Shown: one piece after another, positions 22,890-35,600 of the stretch
Layout of the letters: every line of letters starts with the position of its first letter
Numbering within the stretch: position 1 is the first letter of the stretch
From: Hemileia vastatrix
Lineage: Eukaryota > Basidiomycota > Pucciniomycetes > Pucciniales > Zaghouaniaceae
Direction of reading: 5' to 3'
DNA: 64,000 bases
Assembly: GCA_030280995.1 (NCBI GenBank)
Contig: JASXTE010000017.1
Span: forward strand, 3,322,001 to 3,386,000
Made by a program: the position numbers and the translations under genes
The notes under the pieces: model-generated
Databases searched by the model: none
Seen by the model: only the letters and a program-made list of their open reading frames with translations
What the model was told of the DNA's origin: nothing

Positions 22890-23694
22890 TGTCAAGGTAC
22901 GCTTTTGGTCTAGAAGATTTGGTATGAAGCTCTACAAGGATTTTAAGGATTAAAATGGATTCTCAACAAATTGGTACGTATTTCTTAATTCAAGGATGAT
23001 TATTTTACTCAATTAAAAGAGGTAGGATTAAAATATTGATATAATTTATAGATTAGAGTTACACTATTGTAAATACTAATGATATAGAATATAAGAATAG
23101 GTTTTGATTGGTTGTTGTTGTAATAAAATGATGTAGTAAAGGAATGATTAAAAAACAACCAAAAGAGAGGCCTTATATAGGCAAAGGAGAGACAAAGCAC
23201 GGCAATCAAATTCTAAAAACAGTAGTATGAGAGAGAGAAAAGAATATTCCAGAAGGAGTATTTTCAAATAATAAAGTTGTTCTAAAAAGAAGGCGTCAAA
23301 AAGATGTATTTACAGAGTATGTCAGAAATACATCAATTTATTTAATATTTACTGTAGAAGTCAATTCTAAATAAGAAATTTGAATTTTTTGTATATATTT
23401 AATATTATTTGAATATTAAAATCTTATTTTAACTTAAAATCTATTTTTTAATATAAATTTTTATTTTTTCCAACCTGTCAAATGAGCACGGTGTTAGAGA
23501 AAAATATAAGGGACAATTTTATATTTTAATTTTAATTATTCATTTAATTTTATCATTCTGTAATTAGTTAATTTATTATAAGTAATTTTAATGTAACTAA
23601 TTTATAATTAAATAATAATTAAAATGATAAGGTGCGGCTTCATCCAGTAAATAATTAATTATTTCACTGGGTAAGTCTAGTAGCCTGGCTGACA
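22890..23694 (-). repeat. 3' LTR of G2 (family B)
   Basis: Read on the minus strand it starts at 23694 with TGTCAGCCAGGCTACTAGAC and ends at 22890 with CTTGACA. It contains GCCTATATAAGGC near 23180. Compared with the 5' LTR it is similar in length (805 versus 769 bp) but clearly diverged, so this insertion is older than G1. Confidence 0.85.
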
Positions 23695-23728
23695 CTCCCT
23701 CACTCTAAAAAAAACAATAAAAAAAATG

Positions 23729-26700
23729 CTATGATTTTTTCTTTTTATACTTTTTTAGTAGAGTAGGAAGATTAGATATCTCCTTCCCAGGTATCCAAGA
23801 ATCATATTCAGATGATTTATTCTTGAATCTCAATAAATATTCTGTACCTTTCTCAGCAGTGACTATTCTGTCATTTAATATTTTTTCAATTTCTGCTGTC
23901 TCAGTGATTTCATTTGGGGTTTTCTTTGGTCTACCCCTCCTTCTTGGAAATAAATCACTATTGGATGTGTAAGGTTTCAAAAGAGATATTGGAAAAACAG
24001 GATGTTTTCTGTCATATGGGGAATACCGAATAACTTCAACTGCATTATCTCCAATCATTCTTCTGAAAACAAAAGGACCAACAAATGGATCTTTTAATTT
24101 GTTATTACCTTGTAAGTTGAAGTGGACTGTAGAAATCAAAACTTCATCACCCTTTTTAAAAGCGTATTCTTTATGGGATTTGTCCCATCTTTTCTTCTCA
24201 TATTCAAATGATTTTTCAATACATTTTTGAGCATGATTTCTACATAGTTGTTGCATTTGAAGAAAAGATTTTACACCAGGATGTATATCCAATTTAGGTA
24301 TTTTGTTATTGAGAATTTGGGCAGGAGTATTTGGAACATATCCAAGCCAGAGCTCAAAAGGCTTTCTTTGAGTAACAGAATGAACAGTGCTATTATAAGC
24401 AAATTCTAACCCAGGAAGTAAGGTAACCCAATCATGAGTGAGTCTGTCATTATCTTTATACTCAAGGCCAAAGGCACAATATCTTCTTATCATGTCCTTT
24501 AAAGTCTGAATCATTCTTTCAGCTAAACCATCAGTATGAGGGTGATGGGAAGTAGAAAGTTTCAGATCACAACCACAAACATCCATCAGAGACATCCAAA
24601 ATTCAGAAGTAAATTTAGGGTCTCTGTCAGAGATTATGGCTTTAGGAAAACCAGCAGTATTAAACATATGAGACCACCATAAGAAAGCTAATTCTTTAGT
24701 GGAAACATCCTTGTGGGTAGGGATAAATTTACACATTTTTGTGAATCTGTCTACAATAACCCAACAAGAGTTATAACTGTCTTTACCAGAAATAGGTAAT
24801 CCTGTTACAAAATTCATGTTTATTATTTGCCATGGAGCATCAGGAGGTTCAATATGTTGCATTAATCCTGCTCTTTTACCAGTTAATCTTTTTGATTTTT
24901 GGCAAGAATCACAAGATTCAACATATAATTTTGTGTCTTCAGACATATTAGCCCACCAAGCAGTGTTCTTAATTCTTATCATTGTTTTGTCAAGATCAAA
25001 ATGTCCAGCTAATATGTCATCATAACAAATTTTCAAGATGATTTCTTTCATAGAAGGAGGAATAACAATGACATTACTCAACTTTCTTCTATAATAGAGG
25101 TAGCCTTTATCAATTGAAAATTTACCTTATTCCAAAGCCTTCTGGTACTTTGGTGGAAGGGTTTTAATTAATGCTTGTATTGAAGCATTCCTTGGATCAT
25201 TTAATATGGCACATAACTTTTTTTAGTCAGTGTTCTTATCATATGAATCCAGAATAAGCTGTAATAGCTCTTCCTCCATATAAACCACATATATCCCATG
25301 AATATGAATAATTTCATCCTCAGGATCATAAGCAGGATTAGAGGCATCATTCTTTGGATAAAGGTAACCTTGATAACATATCCACATTTGAGTGAACAAT
25401 ACCAGCCCTATGAATAATTGCCATCCTCCCTCTGTATTCTTGAACAGCTAACTGCCATCTGAACATATGTCTGTTAGGTGTTTTCAAGTTTAAGAGGGAT
25501 TTAATTCCACTGCAGTCAGTGACAAGTTCAAATTTCTGGTCATCCAAATAATAATGTAGCTTCTCTAGAGCCCACACTACTGCTAAACACTCCAGTTGAG
25601 TGGAACCATATATCAATTCACTATTTCTCAAGGTCCTTGAGATATAACAAATTACTACTTCTGATACTTTATTGTTCATTACTTGTTTTTGATGAAGGGC
25701 AGAACCAAGATCAATAAAACTGGCATCAGTGTATAACACAAATGGTTGATTAAATTCAGGCAAAGTAAGAGTTGGTGCTGAAATTAAACAATGTTTCATA
25801 GTGTCAAAAGCTCTTTGTCTTTCACTATTCCAGAAAAAGGCAACATCTTTCATAGTCGATTGGGTAAGGGGTAGTACTATGACTTGGTAATTTTTAATAA
25901 ACTTTCTATAGTATCCACACATTTCCAAAAAACTCTGGAGCTCTCTAACTGTGGTAGGAGCCTTCACCTGTTGTATGGCTGCCACTTTGTTTTGGTCAAA
26001 ACATATCTGTAAACCTGAGACAACATGACCAAGCACTTTTAAGGAATGAAAACCAAATTTGCATTTTTTCAAAGCAAGTGTCATATTTATCTCATCCATC
26101 TTATGGAACACTTTACACAGGTGGTTAAGATGGTCCTCAAATTTTTTAGAGAATATGATGATATCATCAATGTAAACCATCAGCCATCCTTCAATTATCT
26201 CTTGATGGAATGTGTTATACATAACTTTTTAAAAATCTGAAGGGGCACTTTTAGGGCCAAATGGCATCCTAATATACATATAAATACACATATGAGTGGC
26301 AATCATCAGAAAATTCTGAGAATTCTTCTCAAATGGTACCTGGTGATATCCCTTATTACCATCCAAACAGCTGATATATTTAGCACCTTGTAGGGTAGCA
26401 TCTATAGAGCTAATTCTGGGTAGAGGATAGATATCATCAGCAGTATAAGTGTTCAATGCTCTTTAATCACCACATAACCTGGCTTTATCTTTGTCATAAG
26501 AAATAAGGACAGGTGAGATAACACAATGTTTAGGTTTTTCAACTACCTTTTCAATAATATTCATTTTTAAATGGGTAGAGATATTGTCTTCAATATATTT
26601 TCTCCTTGTGGGAGAAGCAGAATAAGGCTTCTTCTTTGAAATAGGTGGTATTTCAGTTAATGGGTAAGATAATAAAAGCTTCATTTCTTCTTTTACCAAG

Positions 26701-28500
26701 CCTAATTCATATGATCCATGAGCAAAGGACATAGGAAAAGATTTGATCAATTTAATGATGGAATCTTTATCCTCACCTGAAAGTTGTTCTCAAAAAGAAT
26801 TGTCAATCTCAGACAAAAGGGAAGGCATTTCTTTTACAGAGCTTCCTTTATATTGAACTAAAGAAAGACATGTGTTCAATCCTGGTGTTAATAATTTTTT
26901 GGGGGAGGAAATCTTAAATTTTCTCTTCCCACTCATTCCCATTGTGAAGCATTGGCTTGAAGGATTCAATTTTACGCCATACTTGGTTAAAATATCATTT
27001 CCTACAATGAACCAACTGCTTAATTTACCATTTTTCATGACAACAAAATCACACATAGCTCTTAAAAAACCATGGTAATATTTGAAAAATACTGTAGCTT
27101 TGTATTTACCAATGGGGAAGAAAACAGAGCCATAACCTCTCCAATTCTCAGAAATGATAGGAATAAGTTTTGATTTATAATCTTGGTCCACTGAAGTAAG
27201 TGCTTTTTCAGATAATACATTTCCTCCAGCTCCAGAATCTAAAAGAACCTCAATGTTATTTCCATTAATCAATACTTGTGCCTTGGAAGGGGCAATGATT
27301 ATTGAGCTGTTATCAAGGTTTCTTATGATTTCAGCATCTTCAACTGTAGATAATTTATTATTCTCAATGTAAATATTATTTAAATAATGAATATCCTCTT
27401 CCAGCATCAATATTTCCTTGTGAGATTCACAAGAAATGTTGCTGGCACAATCACTTGAAGTATCATCCAGTGCAACTGTGTCATCAGCATGTTCCTCTGT
27501 TTTTTCAACAAGATTTATTTTCTTGTCACAAACATGGCCTTTCTGCCAAGGCTTGCTGTATTTGAAGAAAGTACTTTTTGCATACTTTTTAGGTGAAACA
27601 GGGGCAGAAGGTTTACCAACTTTTTCCAGAGGTTTCTGTTGGTAATTGGAGGTTTTCTCAAATGAAGTTCTAGAATTGAATCTTCTAGCATCATACTTGT
27701 TGTTTAGAAGGATCCCATTAAAAGTATTAATGAAAGAAGAAGGTTCTCTGGAGAACTCAGTCCTAGCCAATATCAAGTCTCTCAAAGACATTGGTAATTT
27801 TTAAAAGGATCCTGTCCTTCCATAACTCAAACTCCATATTTGGGTCCATCTCCCTCAAGATTTTCACAAGTTTCATTAAGAACTTAATAGGTTTATCAGT
27901 AGAAGAGCTATATCTAGTTTCCTCATACTGCCTTTTTTGAGCCATCCTAAACTTGGAGCCACCAAATTGTGCTTTGATTAATTTCTTCCAATCTTCCCAT
28001 GAGTAGTCATTCCTATCCAAGAGAACAGATTCATATCACATTAGGGCTACATTGGTAAACAAAGAAATTAATTTAGACACAATTTCCTCATCTGGGAGTT
28101 TGTAAGAATTTTTTAGATTATCAATTCTGCAAATGAATTGCTGCCAATCAGAAGAAGAATCACCATAAAATGTTGGATACTGGTCAAGTTTTGGCCAATT
28201 CTTTTGATTTGAAGCAGTCTCCTTATTACAAGCTTGTTTCTGAGTGTGAAGGAGCTGTAACGTCTCTGTTTGGGAATTAATCTCATTGTTTAATCCTTCT
28301 GTAGGTGAACCAGGTACATCATCAATTTTTGATGGAAACTCAGTGATCTCTACAGGCATTTCTGTCACTAATTTAATTTTACATGAACTAGGGACAGGTA
28401 CAATTGGGGTATCCTGTGCAACAGGTTCTTTCAAAGAAACATCAGAAAACATTTGATCATGTAACAATGAATTCAATTTCTCTTCAATGTTTGTTAGCCT
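23729..28500 (-). pseudogene. pol: G2 gag-capsid/pol, broken by several stops and shifts
   Basis: Successive minus-strand fragments give one Gypsy polyprotein: capsid domain (28476-27763, YPTFYGDSSSDWQQFICR), protease LLDSGAGG (about 27245), reverse transcriptase with catalytic YIDD (about 26170), RNase H LYTDASFID (about 25735), integrase HFDLDKT..CDSCQKSK (about 24900), catalytic residues within NMNFVTGLP, ISDRDPKF and TDGLAERMI, and a chromodomain-like tail EYLLRFKNKSSEYDSWIPG ending at 23729. Breaks lie at about 28020-28035, 27780, 26760, 26460, 26228, 25340 and 25100. The intact integrase frame (25081-23729, 450 residues) is the best preserved part. Note IINMNFVTG where G3 has IINMDFVTG: the first integrase catalytic Asp is replaced by Asn. 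Confidence 0.88.
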
Positions 28501-28569
28501 AGTTTTTACTCTTTGAATACTAGATAAACTATCATTGATGGTTGCAAAAGATAACTGGTTCTTATTTTG

Positions 28570-29334
28570 TTAAGATGAATAATGGTTACTCAATATTTCT
28601 AAGCTCATCTTATGTTCTTCTAGCTCCTGGAAACAGATGGACACAGTATCTTTTAATTTAGAAAAATCATTCTTGATATTTTGCCATAAAGCAACTTTCT
28701 TTTCATGAGTTTCTTTGTAATGAAACAAATCATCAGAAACTCTCTGTAACTCACTCCTCAATGCTTGAAAACCTTGTTCAGTTAACAAACTATTAAATTT
28801 CTGAGTAAATTGCATGTTGTTCACTATATGATTTTGTTTAGCAATAATATCCCTCAAATATTCATCATTAATGTTAGCTACATCTGGAGTATTTCTTAAT
28901 AGGGAAACAGAATAATTTTTCAGATTCTCATAAAATTCAGGATCAAGTGTTTCATCAATAATAGCCATATCAGGATTTATCATTGAAGTAGTAATCAAAA
29001 CCAAAGGATTAGATACATTAGAATATTGAGCAATCTGTCTACTACAGCCAGTCTCTACTGGTCTCAAAGTCTCATCTCCTCTTCCAGAATTACCTGAAGG
29101 AACTGAATCAGTAAAATGAAAAGGTACTTGAGATTCAATAGAGGGGCTTACCATGGTTTTGGAAAGAATTGAATGTGATTGTTTTTTCTCTTTCTTCCTC
29201 CTTGGTAGGAGTGAGGAGGTGTTGGGTTGAACTGATGGGTTCTGGAAGGACCTGCCTGAGGTGCTTGCTGTTGTTGTTGTTGTTGTTGGGCCTGTAGGTA
29301 GTCCCACTGGGTGTTTAGCCAGTCCCATTGCCAT
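28570..29334 (-). CDS. G2 leader-region ORF2 (coiled coil)
   Basis: This frame of 254 codons overlaps ORF1 and continues to the capsid part downstream. It ends in a coiled coil (FRSELQRVSDDLFHYKETHE region). Its own ATG at about 29155 overlaps the ORF1 stop (ATGGTAA). In G3 the corresponding frame is 53626-54675 and that ATG is TTG. It is probably the N-terminal portion of gag proper; function beyond particle assembly is unknown. Confidence 0.6.
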   Translation of the reverse strand: MAMGLAKHPVGLPTGPTTTTTTASTSGRSFQNPSVQPNTSSLLPRRKKEKKQSHSILSKTMVSPSIESQVPFHFTDSVPSGNSGRGDETLRPVETGCSRQIAQYSNVSNPLVLITTSMINPDMAIIDETLDPEFYENLKNYSVSLLRNTPDVANINDEYLRDIIAKQNHIVNNMQFTQKFNSLLTEQGFQALRSELQRVSDDLFHYKETHEKKVALWQNIKNDFSKLKDTVSICFQELEEHKMSLEILSNHYSS

Positions 29335-29780
29335 TTTGAAACTTCCACCTTTTCCTGTTTTTTAGGGGCCAATTTTGGAAGGGCTTTTGGGGCAGGAGAA
29401 GGTTTCCTCTTCTCTTGAAGGAAGGAGTCTATTTTTCTTACCTTGTCTTCTAGAGAGTCTGTTTTTGACCTCAGCTTGAGGTTTTCTGACCTCAACTCCT
29501 TGATGTGAGTGGAGAAATTTTCGACCTTCTGATTCAAGGACATCTTTTTTATTTGAAGCCTTTTGGAAGCTCTTCTAGGGGGTTGATAGAAGGCTTTTGA
29601 TCTTGAGCAGTTGTCTCCACTAATATTTCCATCTCCTGCATTTCTACATCCTGATTGGTCCAGTAATTGATTAATTTGAGTCAGTTTTGTAGTCAAAGGA
29701 GAACTTACAGAAGAAGCTTCATCATAATCAATTAAATCCAGTTCTTCATTACAGCCAGCAGAAGCACCTTGATCAGTCAT
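29148..29780 (-). CDS. G2 ORF1, gag-like N-terminal protein
   Basis: It starts MTDQGASAGCNEELDLIDYD at 29780, the first ATG after the leader, and is conserved with MTDQGVSAARKEEFDLVDYD in G3. It has 210 residues: an acidic start, a basic stretch (RRASKRLQIKK), a leucine-zipper-like coiled coil (about residues 80-120), a Gln run, and a basic C-terminus ending PKPW. It ends at TGGTAA, which is also an ATG for ORF2 and resembles a GTAAGC splice donor. No database family recognised; possibly a separate RNA-binding or assembly factor. Confidence 0.6.
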   Translation of the reverse strand: MTDQGASAGCNEELDLIDYDEASSVSSPLTTKLTQINQLLDQSGCRNAGDGNISGDNCSRSKAFYQPPRRASKRLQIKKMSLNQKVENFSTHIKELRSENLKLRSKTDSLEDKVRKIDSFLQEKRKPSPAPKALPKLAPKKQEKVEVSKWQWDWLNTQWDYLQAQQQQQQQQAPQAGPSRTHQFNPTPPHSYQGGRKRKNNHIQFFPKPW

Positions 29781-29895
29781 AGTTGTAATTAACCTGAACT
29801 GAGAGAAAGAAATATTAACATTTAGTCAGTTATTATTTTACTTTGTTTAAAGAAAAATAAAAGAAAAAAAATATATCTAGTATATGATTTATTAT

Positions 29896-30407
29896 CAGGA
29901 TTTTGTAATCAGCTGGAATAATGAAAATATAATGTTTATCAGGACAAAAAAAATCAAATGAAATAATAATCACAATTTTTATTAATTAAATTAAGATAAT
30001 TATATTTTTTTACCAGGATTAAAAATAAATCAACTGAAATAATAAAAAAAAATTATTAATTAGTAATGTATATGTTGATAATTATCAGGACTAGAAGTCA
30101 ACTGAAGAATTTAATTACCAGGACTTAATGTCAACTGAAAATAATTTTAATTACCAGGACTTAATGTCAACTGAAATAATTTAATTACCAGGACTTTTTG
30201 TCAACTGAAATAATTTTAATATAATTATTTCAATTAATCTTATTAATTTACTGCCAGGACAATTTGTCAACTGAAACAATAATGTAAAATTTTAATTATC
30301 AGGACAGAAGTCAACTGAAATAATTAAAAAAAAATTAATATAATGAATTTAATTTTTTATATCACTTCTAGGACTAAGAACAAAATATTTCTATCTTGGT
30401 CAACTAG
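29896..30407 (-). repeat. Array of nine short hairpins in G2 leader
   Basis: Units at 29896-29915, 30014-30036, 30086-30104, 30119-30137, 30155-30173, 30189-30207, 30255-30273, 30300-30317 and 30368-30407 each read CAGGAC-loop-GTC-AA-CTG on the plus strand (sense: CAG-TT-GAC-loop-GTCCTG). Stems covary: two units have GAT/ATC instead of GAC/GTC, and the unit nearest the LTR has CTAG/CTAG. Loops differ freely. Spacers are AT-rich. Confidence 0.75.
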
Positions 30408-30598
30408 GAAAAAAAAATTATATTTACCAGGCACCTCCTCCTGTAATGTGAGAAAATTAATGCCACTACAGAGAACTGAGTAAAAAAGATATACGTAAAC
30501 TATGAAATATGCAAAGTGAGACCCACAGATAGTAACCAATATAGTTACCACAATTATATATGACAATTGCTAATATAGAAACCTAAAATTTGGAGTGT

Positions 30599-30618
30599 GG
30601 TTTGATTCCCAGTCGCAG
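30599..30618 (-). other. tRNA 3'-end-like motif in G2 leader
   Basis: The minus strand reads CTGCGACTGGGAATCAAACC, the complement of a tRNA T-loop plus acceptor strand. G3 has CTGCGAACAGGAATCGAACC at 52822-52841, the same place relative to the LTR (about 145-160 bp downstream). It could be a displaced or decayed primer-binding site; the TGG complementary to tRNA CCA is missing. Confidence 0.35.
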
Positions 30619-30759
30619 AAAAAAAGTAAGTCATGTGCCTGATGACCTTTGTCATTTTTTTTGTCCACCCATCCTTACTGTTTCTCATAGTTGATGGTCC
30701 AACGGTCGTCAGAGTCAAGTTATTGGTGCGTGGACAATGATTCGGAAATAGGCTCAAGT

Positions 30760-32002
<1,243 letters not shown>

Positions 32003-32342
32003 TAGGGGGTAGAAATGTTCAGGGATCTGCAATTAAATTAATTTCAGATAAAAATCCTTATACCCCAATTATCTTCTGCAATTATTTTTTCTAATAATTG
32101 GGTTATTAGACACTTTAGGTGTCAATGTTCACCTCTTATCCAACATTTTTTTACTCAATTTGTCATAAACACATCTTGGACAAGTTTCTGTCATAACCAC
32201 ATGTTGCACAACTTTCTGCCATAACCACATCTTTGACTACTCTCTGGATATGCCTCATGAATGTGATGAGTTTGAAATCAGGAATTAGGAATGGAAATTG
32301 GGGTATAAGAGGCAGGATAATGCATTATTGTGGATTCCTTAT

Positions 32343-32520
32343 TATGGTGGCAGTGTCAGCGCTTTGTCCGGAGTGAACCAGTAATATTTTGTTACTCACC
32401 TATGGTATCAGTGTCAGTGCTTTGTCCGGAGTGAACTGGAGTTAGACATGTCAGCTGCACCACAGATTATATACACCTTATGTACTTAACAATCACTAAG
32501 CTATCATACTGCATATAACA
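32343..32520 (-). repeat. Copia 3' LTR
   Basis: 178 bp, nearly identical to 37380-37557, with an internal two-unit repeat. By the TSD its minus-strand end is CCATA; if the conventional CA end is used the edge moves two bases. Confidence 0.85.
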
Positions 32521-32627
32521 CCCCCCCTCTTAATGATTTCCTTATAACCATCCCTTGCCAAAAACAAGTAGAGAAAGTTGAAAGTAAATAAAAAGAAAAG
32601 GAAAGAAAATAAGGAAAAACATAGAAA

Positions 32628-35600
32628 CTAGAAACCCCCTAATAAATATCTCTTCTCCTTCCAAACATTTGGTCCCAAATTTTTTGTCAACAAATCTGCC
32701 ACCTGATTTTTAGTTGAAAACCACTTAATGTCAATTTCACATCGATGAACTTGTTCATTCACAAAATAGAAATTTCGGTCAACATGCCTACAACATTTGT
32801 CAGAGGGGTTATCAGTAGCTGCTACAACTGCACCTTTGTTGGACCATGGCACAAATCCACTTCACGTAGAAGTTTACGCATCCAAAGAGCTTGACATGTT
32901 GCATTTGAAATTGCCATTAATTCTGAGTGAAGTGAAGCTGTGGCTACCCTCAATTGACGCTTTGATTTCCATAAGATAAGACAGTTGTTGACCTGAAGAG
33001 CATGACCACCTGTAGTCCTAGAAAATTCACCACCCCAAGTAGCATCACAATAAACTTCTGTGGATGGATTAGGATTGATTGTTGGGAAAAGATGAAATTT
33101 AATGTCTTTGGTAAATTGTAGATATCTTGGCAAATGATTAAGCGCATCCCATTCAGCTTTACCTGGTCTTGATGCATAACGTGCCAGGAAGTTGACAGGA
33201 TATGCCAAATCAGGCCTTGATCCAGCTACTAGATATGATAAAGAACCAATAATAGATAGAAATTTGAGAGGTTCCAGTGGAGGATGAGATTTTTCCTTTA
33301 AAGACACCAAAGAAAGACCCATTGGTAAAGGTGAGTGAGATTTGAGACCAGCTGGATTGTGTTCATTCAGAATTTTGTTTACAAGAGCTGGTTGGTGGAT
33401 AGTAAAACCTTTGAGACATTGTGAAACTGCTAGACCAACAATAGAAGAGATACCATCAGACCATTTTACCTTCACACTACTTTCCATATCCATTTCCAAC
33501 TCCCTCAAAACCACATCACTACTCCCTACCACCACACCATCATCTACATGAATCCACAACATTCCCTTAGAACCCTCTTTTGCTAGCACATATACACTTG
33601 CATCCTGATTGCTTGATCTGTAACCTAAATTTACCAGAATTTCTCTGAGATGTTTCCACCAACATCTGGCTGCTTGCTTAGTACCATAAAGAGCTTTCCT
33701 AAGTTTGCAGACATGAGTTGGATTTATAGTATCAAAAACTTTGGGTTGCTTGACATAAATTTCCTCTTCAATATAACTGTGGAGATAGGCTGCAGTGACA
33801 TCAAAATTTTTGATCGGCCAGTTGTAGGTAGCAGCTAGGGTGAGAATCAGATTCAGAGAAGCAAAAGTGTTGTTAAAATCAATACCCTTGATTTGTTTGA
33901 AACCTTGAGCTACATATTGTGCCTTGTGTTTGATGATCCTTCCAAATTCATCCCTCTTTAGAGCAAACACCCATTGAGCACCTGTGACAGTTTTCCCAGG
34001 AGGAAGAGGGACAATATCCCAAACTTTCATGTTAGACATGTTGTTCAATTCCTGAAGGCAAGCTGACTTCCATTTAACTGCATCTGGATGCTTCATTGCT
34101 TGCTTGAAAGTTTGAGGTAGGCAGTCTGAAAGTTCATAAGCATTATTGTTAATGAAATAAATCATAACATCTTGGGCAGCAATAGTTTCTTCTGCTGTAA
34201 AATCACCAAATATCAGTTGATTCAAAATATATGCTAGATTACTTTTAGATTGAGATGCAGTTGGATGTGAAACTGTGAGTGTCTTGGTATTGTCCTCATC
34301 TCCTTCAGGGATGAAATTTGCCATTTCAGACTGAACAAAAGAATCAGACTCTGGATTCCAAAAAATCCAACCTTTACCACCATCAATAAACCCAACAACC
34401 CTGCAAGGCATAGCCCAGACCTCCATTCTTGTTCTTTTTTCAGTTGGAATGTTCACATATGCCCACTGACCAAAAATTTTGACAGGAGATAAGTCTGCTT
34501 TTTTTGTTGAAAATGATTTGGTATGGGGTACTATCAGTAACTCTCACATTTGGTAATTTATTGTGAATGGAAGAGGCCCAACAATAAGCAAAAGTCCAGA
34601 AAGTGGGAGGAAGATTTGATGCAAGAAGGATTCTTCTGGCAATTTCACCAATGGTTTTATTGAATCTTTAAGCCATTCCATTCTGTTCATGGTGATAAGG
34701 CATAGAGTGTTCATGAAGGATACCATGTTGGGAAAGGTATTCAGAGAATTTCTTGTTCATGTATTTTTTTGCCATTGTCAGTTCTGAGGATTTTGAGATG
34801 TTGATTAGAGATGTTTTCTAAATGAGATTTGAAATTAATAAAAGCATCAAAAACATCTGACTTCTTTTTTAGGACAAAAACTTCTCCATAAGTTGAGAAG
34901 GATTCTCTGAAGGTAGCTACATAAACTTCACCTCTATCAGTGACATCAATCATGGGCCCTACTAAATCAAAAACCACCAAATCCATGAGCTTATGGGTGC
35001 GCTTGGATGTCTTGCACATGTTTTTCCTTTTGCTTTTTGACATAGCACAAACATTGCAGTGTAATCTGCATGAAGGAACATAAGATGATGCATTTTTGCA
35101 AAGACCCTTTTTGGCAAGTCTTCTCAAAACCCTGGTACTTGTGTGTCCAAGACGGCAATGCCAATCCATGATTGAGTCAGGAACCGCAGTTGGATAAGGA
35201 ATTGTTGAAGGGGGTGGAGGAACAAAAGGGGCAGGAAGGGTAGCAGAGGATAAAGAGTTAAAATAATTCATTTCAAAAACATTGGTCTCTAGTGCACAAG
35301 GATATACTAGATCAACCATCCATTTTTGACCAGCAGAAGATTTAAGAGCTAGAAATAATATTTTTTTTTTGTTTTTTGAAATAACATAATCATGATTTTG
35401 ATTAAAAGAAGGAGAAATGCCATTATCTAGAAGATCAAAAGGAGAAATAAGAGTGGATTTTGCCCTATCACAATAGAAAACACCTTTGATTGTAACTAAT
35501 TCTCCATCACATCCTTTAATGAACATGTTTCTGTGACCAGTAATGAAAGCAGTACTAGAGTCAGTTGCAGTTTTGAAAGGAATAGGAGTATCCAATCTTT

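Noticed and set aside
29896..30407. CRISPR-like array
   Set aside because: Repeats are short, imperfect hairpins with AT-rich, non-unique spacers inside a eukaryotic retrotransposon leader; no cas genes and wrong kind of organism.
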